Under the pieces are notes generated by a model, which was given only the letters and a program-made list of their open reading frames with translations, made no database searches and was not told the origin of the DNA. From Clostridium cuniculi (GTDB lineage: Bacteria; Bacillota; Clostridia; Clostridiales; Clostridiaceae): a stretch of 64,000 nt of DNA. A program made the position numbers and the translations under genes. Shown here in pieces: positions 57,978 to 64,000 of the stretch. The first letter of the stretch is position 1. The number at the start of each line of letters is the position of its first letter. The DNA lies in assembly GCF_004353185.1 (NCBI RefSeq), contig NZ_SMUS01000001.1:62001-126000 (forward strand). The letters run 5' to 3'.

Positions 57978-58024
57978 AATAAAAATTCCACTATTTAGCT
58001 TAACTAAATAGTGGAATTTTTATT
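57978..58024. terminator. Bidirectional terminator
   Basis: 21-bp arms, AATAAAAATTCCACTATTTA plus G at 57978-57998 and exact complement at 58004-58024, between converging genes. Confidence 0.85.
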
Positions 58025-58042
58025 ATTTAAGTAGTATTTAAA

Positions 58043-58228
58043 TTAGTTATTATTTAACTTGTTTAACACTTCATCTATGTCTAAACCATGAACCATACAA
58101 GCTTGTTCTAAAGATTCCATTGTTGCTGATGGACATCCTAAACATCCCATTCCTAAAGACATTAATATATCTGCAGCCTTTTCGTTTGAATTTATAATTT
58201 TACCTATTGTCATATCCTTTGTTATCAT
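58043..58228 (-). CDS. DUF1858 protein, copy 1
   Basis: 61 residues from ATG 58228 (a TTG 15 bp upstream overlaps the ribosome site). Pattern TIGKIINSNEKAADILMSLGMGCLGCPSATMESLEQACMVHGLD with two cysteines in GCLGCPSA. It is similar to the ScdA_N/DUF542-like front part of Ric/YtfE-type repair proteins. Third gene of a unit with the unknown protein and the haemerythrin; its GGAGG lies inside the end of the haemerythrin gene. Paralogue at 59676. Confidence 0.88.
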   Translation of the reverse strand: MITKDMTIGKIINSNEKAADILMSLGMGCLGCPSATMESLEQACMVHGLDIDEVLNKLNNN

Positions 58229-58230
58229 AT

Positions 58231-58785
58231 TTATTCCCTCCAATATTTATTTTCTAATTCCTCTAAAATTAATACATATTTATTTTTTATTTCTTTATTC
58301 TTAAATTCGAAATTCTCACATTCCATATTTATAGTTTCTAATACTTCTGTACTTAATTCTCTTTCTGCAAACTTATAAATAACTCTATCTTCTTTATCTA
58401 TATGCCTTGCTAATAAGTGTGTATATGAAATTGCATTAGCTATAACATCTAATTTAGCTTCTTTATCTCCATTTTTCATCTTTTCTAATGCTTCTACTAA
58501 CTGTCTAATATAAAGTCTTCCTAAGTCATGTTCTACAAGCATTCCCTGATTTACTACTTTTTCTGCAGTTTCTCCTATATACTCAACCATTTTAGTAAAA
58601 AGAATATCTTCTTCCTTTTTATGATGATGTTTATCTGAATAATTTCTTATAAAATCAATTATCTTATCAAAATCTTCATATATTATTTCTTCTTCATTCA
58701 TAATATTCAGACATACTTTTCTAACTACCTTAAGCATTCTCAAAATATATTTATGTTCTTCATTCATTATTTCTATTGCTTTCAT
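58231..58785 (-). CDS. Haemerythrin-domain protein
   Basis: 184 residues, four-helix bundle with the diiron ligands: MNEEHKYIL (His11), DKHHHKKEEDILF (His/Glu), LVEHDLGRLY and HLLARHIDKEDRVIY (His and Asp). Ric/YtfE (ScdA) proteins join such a domain to a DUF542/ScdA_N domain; here the DUF1858 domain is a separate gene 2 bp downstream. It may bind O2 or repair NO-damaged iron-sulfur proteins. RBS GAGGAA; 14 bp after the previous gene. Confidence 0.9.
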   Translation of the reverse strand: MKAIEIMNEEHKYILRMLKVVRKVCLNIMNEEEIIYEDFDKIIDFIRNYSDKHHHKKEEDILFTKMVEYIGETAEKVVNQGMLVEHDLGRLYIRQLVEALEKMKNGDKEAKLDVIANAISYTHLLARHIDKEDRVIYKFAERELSTEVLETINMECENFEFKNKEIKNKYVLILEELENKYWRE

Positions 58786-58799
58786 ATATACTATTCCTC

Positions 58800-59438
58800 T
58801 TAACTCCTTTTTCTAATAGCTTTTATATCATTATCTAATTCAATATATTCATAATCCTTATTCATTTCATTAACAAAAGCACTTATCCATTGATTTCTTA
58901 AATCATAAAATGTTTCAACTGGTACTCCTTCATTTTCCCAAATTTCTTTATGAACACAAATTCTTCTTTTCCACTCTACAATTTCATCATTTGAAGTAAT
59001 AATTTCATTAACTCTATCACATGGCATTCCATCTAATATATAGTCATTCATACTATTAAATATATCTTCTGCAGTTACATTAGTTAATTTAACTTTTGCT
59101 TCCTTAGCTGCGTTAATACCTTGCTCCGTATATATTTTTTTCAATTCAGAAATATATTCATTATTATCATTTAATATAGTACTTGTCCACGCTGCCATTC
59201 TGCCCTCTGCACTATGAATTTTACTTTGTAACCATCCATGAATATTACTTGTATCAATAATTTCTTCTAAATTTTTATTTGTAAGTTTCTTGCCATATTT
59301 TAAATTTATTTGATTTTCTAAATTATCTACATCTGCGATTTTAGCTTTTGAAAACTCTATTACTTTATCTTCTAGCCCTTCAAACCATAATACTTTATTA
59401 AATAACCAATAATGTATTTTTCCTAAAAATAAACTCAT
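58800..59438 (-). CDS. Unknown conserved-looking helical protein in the globin/haemerythrin cluster
   Basis: 212 residues; I do not recognise the family. Mostly helical, no signal peptide or membrane segment, N-terminus MSLFLGKIHYWLFNKVLWFEG. Possible metal or haem ligands: His9, the H-G-W-L-Q and I-H-S-A-E-G-R region, DGMPCDRVN, and RRICVHKEIW with an adjacent Cys-x-His. First gene of a three-gene unit with haemerythrin and DUF1858, starting after AAAGGAGAAG. The GTAAC-N4-GTTAC site at 59518 is centred at -41.5. Function is open; context suggests NO/O2 stress. Confidence 0.85.
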   Translation of the reverse strand: MSLFLGKIHYWLFNKVLWFEGLEDKVIEFSKAKIADVDNLENQINLKYGKKLTNKNLEEIIDTSNIHGWLQSKIHSAEGRMAAWTSTILNDNNEYISELKKIYTEQGINAAKEAKVKLTNVTAEDIFNSMNDYILDGMPCDRVNEIITSNDEIVEWKRRICVHKEIWENEGVPVETFYDLRNQWISAFVNEMNKDYEYIELDNDIKAIRKRS

Positions 59439-59489
59439 TTTTCTTCTCCTTTTACCTTTTATAATATTTTTGTTTTAAACTATATTATT

Positions 59490-59531
59490 AATATATATCA
59501 ACTTTCAATTATATTAAGTAACATTTGTTAC
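59490..59531 (-). promoter_or_regulatory. Crp/Fnr-type activator site and promoter of the unknown-haemerythrin-DUF1858 unit
   Basis: GTAAC-ATTT-GTTAC palindrome at 59518-59531 with centre 59524.5 and minus-strand -10 box TATATT (59495-59490); the distance puts the site at -41.5 of the inferred start (about 59483), the class II position. A similar motif, GTAAC-N4-GTTAC, has been proposed for HcpR-like regulators in clostridia, as I recall. Confidence 0.65.
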
Positions 59532-59619
59532 AATTATTAAATAATATACTTATAAATCTTAATTTTTCAATTTATAAAACTACTAATATAAGAGCCTTAA
59601 ATTTTTCTTCATATAAAAA

Positions 59620-59656
59620 GACTGTATAAAGATCAATCTCTAATCCCTATACAGTC
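59620..59656 (-). terminator. Terminator after DUF1858 copy 2
   Basis: GACTGTATA (59620-59628) and complement (59648-59656), with a T/A-rich minus-strand tail, 20 bp beyond the stop at 59676. Confidence 0.65.
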
Positions 59657-59675
59657 ACTTTATTGATTATTAATA

Positions 59676-59861
59676 CTATTTTTCGTTTAATTTACTCATT
59701 ACTTCATCTAGTTCTAACCCATGAACGTAACAAGCTTGCTCTAAAGTCTCCATTGTTGCAGATGGGCATCCTAAGCATCCCATTCCAAACTTGCTTAATA
59801 TCTCCTCTGCTTTTGGATTCATTTCTAATATTTCACCAATTGTATTATCCTTATTTATCAT
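59676..59861 (-). CDS. DUF1858 protein, copy 2
   Basis: 61 residues, close paralogue of 58043-58228: TIGEILEMNPKAEEILSKFGMGCLGCPSATMETLEQACYVHGLE. Keeps both cysteines of GCLGCPSA. AAAGGAGAG site before ATG 59861. It is on its own transcript with a GTAAC-ATAA-GTTAC site at 59955. Two separate copies under like control suggest a shared role. Confidence 0.88.
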   Translation of the reverse strand: MINKDNTIGEILEMNPKAEEILSKFGMGCLGCPSATMETLEQACYVHGLELDEVMSKLNEK

Positions 59862-59926
59862 GATTTAAATCTCTCCTTTGTATATTATGCACTAACTTTT
59901 ACATAATTTAAATTTATCTATTTTAT

Positions 59927-59968
59927 ATTATATACTAAATATTAAATTATATCTGTAACATAAGTTAC
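59927..59968 (-). promoter_or_regulatory. Crp/Fnr-type activator site and promoter of DUF1858 copy 2
   Basis: GTAAC-ATAA-GTTAC at 59955-59968 (centre 59961.5) and consensus minus-strand TATAAT (59932-59927), giving an exact -41.5 position as for the 59518 site. Confidence 0.7.
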
Positions 59969-60014
59969 CATATTTTATCCAAATTTCATCTTTATTATAT
60001 CTGATAGATTTATT

Positions 60015-61178
60015 TTAACATTTATATGCCTTTTTAAGTAATATAGGAGTCACTATAGTCGTAATAATTACCATAATTATTACAGAAGGTAAAAAGTAAC
60101 TATTCATAATCCCTAATTTCATTCCTTTATTTGCAACAATAAGAGCAACTTCTCCCCTAGATATCATCCCTATTCCTATCTGTATAACTTCACACTTAGA
60201 GTATCCACATAACTTAGCTCCAAGACCACAACCAATAACTTTAGTTATCATAGCTATAACTATTAAAACAATTGTCATAATTATAACTGATATACTCATT
60301 TTAGGAATAGTCATGTTTATTCCTATACTTGCAAAAAATATAGGTGATAATAACATATATGATACTATATCAAACCTTTTAACTATATATGGTGTTTCTC
60401 TATTTCTTGATAATACTAGTCCAGCAATAAATGCACCTGTTATATCAGCAACACCAAAAAAAGCTTCTGCTGAAAATGATAATAATAAGCAAATTACAAA
60501 TGCACCGATAACAAATCTCCTCTTATCAATATCATATTTACTTATCCATTTATCAAAAAATATATATACTAAATATCCAATAATAAGAGCAAATATAAAG
60601 AAACCTATAATTTTCAAAATTACTATCCAAATATTAATAGAACTATCAGCTAAGCTACTTACTACTGTTAAAACTAAAATTCCCAAAATATCATCTATAA
60701 CAGCAGCACCTAATATTATACTAGCTGATTTTTCAGATAATTTTCCTAGTTCCTTTAATGATTCAACTGTTATACTAACTGATGTAGCAGTTAAAATTGT
60801 ACCTATAAATATATTTTGTAATAATTCACTTACAGTAGTTAAACTTCCATCATTAAAAATGTACGCAACTGCAGTTCCACCTATTAATGGAATTATAACT
60901 CCCAATAAAGCTACTATAAATGAATGCTTCCCAGTACTTTTTAATTGGCTTATGTCACTTTCTAATCCTGCTGTAAACATTAATACTATTACCCCAAGCT
61001 CTGCCATCCTACTTATAAAGTCTGTTTCTTTCAATATATTAAGAAATGATGGTCCTAATATTACTCCTGCAAGTAGTGCTCCAACAACCTGTGGCAAATT
61101 AAATCTTCTTGTTATTAATCCTAAAAGCTTTGTACTTAGTAATATTAATGCAATATCTAATAAATATTTATATGACAT
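60015..61178 (-). CDS. Cation:proton antiporter, CPA2 (KefB/NhaS type)
   Basis: 387 residues, about twelve helices. CPA2 core features: LPQVVGALLAGVILGPS, AELGVIVLMFTAGLE, and the ion-site Asp pair in GAAVIDDILGILVL (about residue 160). No C-terminal RCK/TrkA regulatory domain, so the short NhaS/GerN-type form. It exchanges H+ for Na+ or K+. Stands alone. Confidence 0.9.
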   Translation of the reverse strand: MSYKYLLDIALILLSTKLLGLITRRFNLPQVVGALLAGVILGPSFLNILKETDFISRMAELGVIVLMFTAGLESDISQLKSTGKHSFIVALLGVIIPLIGGTAVAYIFNDGSLTTVSELLQNIFIGTILTATSVSITVESLKELGKLSEKSASIILGAAVIDDILGILVLTVVSSLADSSINIWIVILKIIGFFIFALIIGYLVYIFFDKWISKYDIDKRRFVIGAFVICLLLSFSAEAFFGVADITGAFIAGLVLSRNRETPYIVKRFDIVSYMLLSPIFFASIGINMTIPKMSISVIIMTIVLIVIAMITKVIGCGLGAKLCGYSKCEVIQIGIGMISRGEVALIVANKGMKLGIMNSYFLPSVIIMVIITTIVTPILLKKAYKC

Positions 61179-61316
61179 AATATCAGCTCCTTTTAGTATA
61201 GGAATTTATTTAATTCTACTGCGTATAGCATATTTATATATATTTATTAACTTTAAAATTTATAACTTCTATGTTAGCTATAATTTTTATTATAAATTAA
61301 CTACAATTTTTATTAT

Positions 61317-61365
61317 AAAAAAGTAGGTATAGTTAAAATAAATTTCAACTATACCTACTCTTTTT
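61317..61365 (-). terminator. Terminator after histidine kinase
   Basis: 14-bp arms AAGTAGGTATAGTT (61321-61334) and AACTATACCTACTC (61347-61360), T-run on both sides. It is followed towards the kinase by GGGAGGACCTCCGGGG on the minus strand (61382-61397). Confidence 0.75.
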
Positions 61366-61398
61366 ACAATATATGTCTGTTCCCCGGAGGTCCTCCCT

Positions 61399-63648
61399 TT
61401 ATTTTACAAATACTATTTTTACTTTAAATAGATCTCCGTCTACACTGATGTTAAAAATTCCACCTTGAAGCTCAACAAAGCTCTTAGCAATTGCAAGTCC
61501 TAACCCAGAACCCTCAGTGTTCCTTGACTCATCTCCTCTTACAAATCTTTCTGCTATTGTATCTACATTAAATGTTATCTCTTCTGCAGCCATGTTTTTC
61601 ATTATTATCTCAACATTATCTTTATTTTCAATAATATCAATAAATACTCTTGTATTAGGCATTGCATATTTAGTCATATTAATTACTAAGTTTTCAAATA
61701 CTCTAAATGTACGTTGACTATCTAAAGGTAATATTACTTTTCCTTCTGGCATATTCTTTCTAACTGATAAATTTGCTTCTTCAAGTTTATCCTCTAATTC
61801 AAGTAAAGTTTGCTTCATTAAAGCTATAACATCAATATTTTCTATATTTAATGTTATATTTCCACTAGTTGCTTTACTCATTTCAAATAAATCTTCTATT
61901 AAAACTTGAAGCCTTTGCGCCTTCCTGTCTAACGTTTCAATATATTGCTTACGTTTTTCCTCTGATAGATTTTCATCTTTTAAAAGATCTGCATAAGTAA
62001 TTATTGCTGTTAAAGGAGTTTTTAAATCATGTGATACATTTGATATTAAGTCAGTCTTCATTTTTTGACTCTTAACCTCTTCATCAACAGCCTTTTTAAA
62101 TCCATCTTGAATCTTTTCTAAATCATTCTTAAATGGTTCAAATAATCCTAAATCTTCTTCTATCTTTACATCTAAATTACCTTTTGCAATTTTACTTGTT
62201 GCTTCCCTAAGCTTACTATATTTTTCACTTATTTTATCAACATATTTTCTTATTACAAAAAATAAAACAATTGAATAAAGTATAACTACAGGAATTCCAA
62301 AGATCCAAATAAAAGATATTATTAATAATATCGCTGCATTTATTAATAATACTTTTATAATTAACTTATTATTCTTTTCTCTTAAATCTACTTTTGTTAT
62401 TTCATCTAATATTCTTTTTATAATCCTAACACAGAACATTATTACCATTCCAAAAATAGTTCTTTTCTTTATATACTCTATAACTCCAACATTAAATACA
62501 TATTTAATAACTAATACAAAGAAAAACACTGCTGCATAGCTTAATGCCCATATTATAAAGTTAAATATCCATATTAATCTCTCTGGAATAATTAAACTAG
62601 GTATTACTTCTGTAAATATTACTTGTAAATCTCCATTTAAAGTAGCTTTAATAAGCTGACCTGATAATGCTCCTAATGCTGCAATAGCAAATCCAATAAT
62701 AAATATCCAAATTTCAAATGGAATCTTGACTATTCCTTTAAATAATGCTGTAGATTTCGCCTTCTTAATAGGGAATATCAACGCTATTAATGCTATAATT
62801 CCTGCTATTATAAATGCAACACCTGCCCCCATAGATTCATACATACTAATATCAGCATTCTCTACTCCCCATTTAATATTATCATAAGCATTTAGAACTT
62901 TAGGTACTGCATAAACAAATGTCATATTCTTAATTGGATTAATAGTTATATCATAATACCCCTCTTCGTAATCACTGTACGAAATAGCATAGTCATTTCT
63001 AATATCAATTAAAGCTCCTTCTATATTGGACTCTAAATATTCCTTATCAGCACCAATAACTCCACCAACATTTACATTACCATTATTATCAAAATTAATT
63101 ACGACGTAAAATTGATATTCATCTTTATTTACACCTGATAAATCAATATTATTATTTTCAAACTTTACATTTCCATTTAAAGTTGTATTAGTTTTATTAT
63201 TTGCAGTATTGTAATAGTAATATTTTAAATTACCAAAGTTTGCACTATTATTCCATCCTAAAATTGTTCTATTAAATTCACCTATATTCTCATTTAACTC
63301 TTCTTGTATATAAGTATAATATTCATCTGATTCTTCTATTATATTCTTTTTTATATCTAACAAAAGGTCACTTGCATTTTGATTTTCATTTTCCTTAATA
63401 GAATCATAGTATAATCCATAACTTATATCAGTCACAACATTGGCAAATCTATATTCATTAAAATAATTTACTTTTACCCTTTTAGCAGTTTTATTTATTG
63501 TTGTGTACGAGCTACACATTCCTAATGCAGCAGTAACTATTATAGCTATCATTAACAACATAGCTATAATACCTTTACTCTTATATTCTTCTTTATACCT
63601 TTCTTTAAATTCTTCGCTTTCTTTATTAACTTTCAATTTTATATACAC
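61399..63648 (-). CDS. Sensor histidine kinase with large extracellular domain and several membrane helices
   Basis: 749 residues. Helix about 30-50, extracellular region about 55-270, then six or so helices (275-465), HAMP about 465-520, HisKA with phospho-His in SNVSHDLKTPLTAIITYADLL (about 540), and HATPase domain to the end (DESRNTEGSGLGLAIAKSF). Start is uncertain: GTG 63648 lies only 2 bp after AAAGG, and a TTG 12 bp further is an option. No response regulator is adjacent: downstream is empty and upstream, past a terminator, is an unrelated C-terminus. Signal unknown. Confidence 0.85.
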   Translation of the reverse strand: MYIKLKVNKESEEFKERYKEEYKSKGIIAMLLMIAIIVTAALGMCSSYTTINKTAKRVKVNYFNEYRFANVVTDISYGLYYDSIKENENQNASDLLLDIKKNIIEESDEYYTYIQEELNENIGEFNRTILGWNNSANFGNLKYYYYNTANNKTNTTLNGNVKFENNNIDLSGVNKDEYQFYVVINFDNNGNVNVGGVIGADKEYLESNIEGALIDIRNDYAISYSDYEEGYYDITINPIKNMTFVYAVPKVLNAYDNIKWGVENADISMYESMGAGVAFIIAGIIALIALIFPIKKAKSTALFKGIVKIPFEIWIFIIGFAIAALGALSGQLIKATLNGDLQVIFTEVIPSLIIPERLIWIFNFIIWALSYAAVFFFVLVIKYVFNVGVIEYIKKRTIFGMVIMFCVRIIKRILDEITKVDLREKNNKLIIKVLLINAAILLIISFIWIFGIPVVILYSIVLFFVIRKYVDKISEKYSKLREATSKIAKGNLDVKIEEDLGLFEPFKNDLEKIQDGFKKAVDEEVKSQKMKTDLISNVSHDLKTPLTAIITYADLLKDENLSEEKRKQYIETLDRKAQRLQVLIEDLFEMSKATSGNITLNIENIDVIALMKQTLLELEDKLEEANLSVRKNMPEGKVILPLDSQRTFRVFENLVINMTKYAMPNTRVFIDIIENKDNVEIIMKNMAAEEITFNVDTIAERFVRGDESRNTEGSGLGLAIAKSFVELQGGIFNISVDGDLFKVKIVFVK

Positions 63649-63762
63649 ATCCTTTATTATTATTTTATTGTTAATACTCCAAAGACTTATAAGTATATAC
63701 TAATTTATCTTTATAAAGATTAACCTATACAAATTCTAAAAATTTTCTAAAGAATTTAAAAT

Positions 63763-63803
63763 AAAAATGCTAGATACCAACTTATTAGTACCTAGCATTT
63801 TTT
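63763..63803 (-). terminator. Terminator between unknown gene and histidine kinase
   Basis: AAAAATGCTAG (63763-63773) and CTAGCATTTTTT (63792-63803), inner GATAC/GTACC partly paired. The 63804-63860 remainder holds nothing I can name. Confidence 0.7.
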
Positions 63804-63860
63804 AATCTTATCGCCTATTTATTATCTCTAAAAATTAATTATTTTATATTTATATCTATA

Positions 63861-64000
63861 TTAAACCTGCATATTTTCTTTCTCTAATCTATATACTATT
63901 TTCATAGATCTCATTGTTTTTTTTACATCTAAAAATCTAGCTAATCCTTTATTATAAAATAAATCTCTATTAAATTCTTCTGTTACTTCTTTTGATATTG
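63861..64000 (-). CDS. C-terminal end of an unknown gene (partial at right edge)
   Basis: An open minus-strand frame from the window edge to TAA 63863-63861 gives about 46 residues, EVTEEFNRDLFYNKGLARFLDV and then a Lys/Arg-rich helix ending ENMQV. Good codon use for this genome, but too short to identify. It is not the end of an OmpR-type response regulator, whose tail would read GYKF-like. Confidence 0.5.
   Translation of the reverse strand, partial: ISKEVTEEFNRDLFYNKGLARFLDVKKTMRSMKIVYRLEKENMQV

Noticed and set aside
60313-61326. 337-residue open frame on the plus strand opposite the CPA2 antiporter
   Set aside because: Composition is that of a reverse-frame shadow of a membrane protein; no ribosome site, no family motif; the minus-strand antiporter is clear.
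61382-61397. Third possible copy of the GC-rich palindrome (GGGAGGACCTCCGGGG on the minus strand)
   Set aside because: Only the 9-bp core CCTCCGGGG is shared and there is no second arm; it may be the remains of a copy but cannot be claimed.

Overview
The window is AT-rich DNA from a saccharolytic anaerobe of the Bacillota, most likely a Clostridium sensu stricto species. The reasons are AT-rich codon use, strong GGAGG-type ribosome binding sites, a T-box leader, an [FeFe]-hydrogenase with rubrerythrin, class III fructose bisphosphatase, many PTS and glycoside hydrolase genes, and no respiratory genes. I cannot name the species. No rRNA, tRNA or CRISPR array was seen.

Layout. 1-4929: nucleoside salvage operon (udp, nupC, deoB, transketolase N-subunit running off the left edge), with a divergent GntR regulator and a well-formed operator. 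5153-6304: an esterase. 6558-12456: sucrose phosphorylase and fructokinase behind a palindromic LacI-type operator, an [FeFe]-hydrogenase/rubrerythrin fusion, and a LacI regulator. 12604-19062: fbp, a wall-anchored GH3 hexosaminidase and a GH27 galactosidase. 19151-21206: T-box-controlled Lrp regulator plus aminotransferase. 21267-25200: phosphatase, GH20, a beheaded fliB remnant and a Nudix protein. 25386-30779: Crp/Fnr regulator, then PTS EIIBC plus GH36 alpha-galactosidase with a divergent AraC regulator. 30980-43420: GNAT, AraC, two EamA transporters, a CmpB-type membrane protein, M32 carboxypeptidase, oligo-1,6-glucosidase, small proteins, a bacterial GH3-auxin-family enzyme and NhaA. 43622-47232: fructose PTS operon fruR-fruK-fruA behind phased 10-bp repeats. 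47552-49374: MATE pump and an IS remnant. 49404-56831: YesM/YesN two-component system and a ChvE/GguA/GguB sugar ABC operon whose permease has an in-frame TGA. 56981-59861: Rrf2 regulator, Vitreoscilla-type haemoglobin, haemerythrin, two DUF1858 proteins and an unknown protein, which together look like a nitric-oxide/oxygen defence module. 60015-64000: cation/proton antiporter, a histidine kinase without a visible partner, and the end of an unknown gene.

How it fits together. Most of the window feeds plant or host sugars (sucrose, alpha-galactosides, isomalto-oligosaccharides, fructose, hexosamines, nucleoside ribose) into glycolysis and the pentose phosphate pathway, each unit with its own local regulator; one operon also carries a CcpA (cre) site. 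The two parts that stand out are redox related: the hydrogenase-rubrerythrin fusion with a perfect internal ribosome binding site, and the 57-60 kb haemoglobin/haemerythrin/DUF1858 cluster. Two transcription units of that cluster each have a GTAAC-N4-GTTAC palindrome centred at -41.5 from an inferred start. A GC-rich 58-59 bp palindrome occurs twice (12527-12585 and 36732-36790) and looks like a dispersed repeat family.
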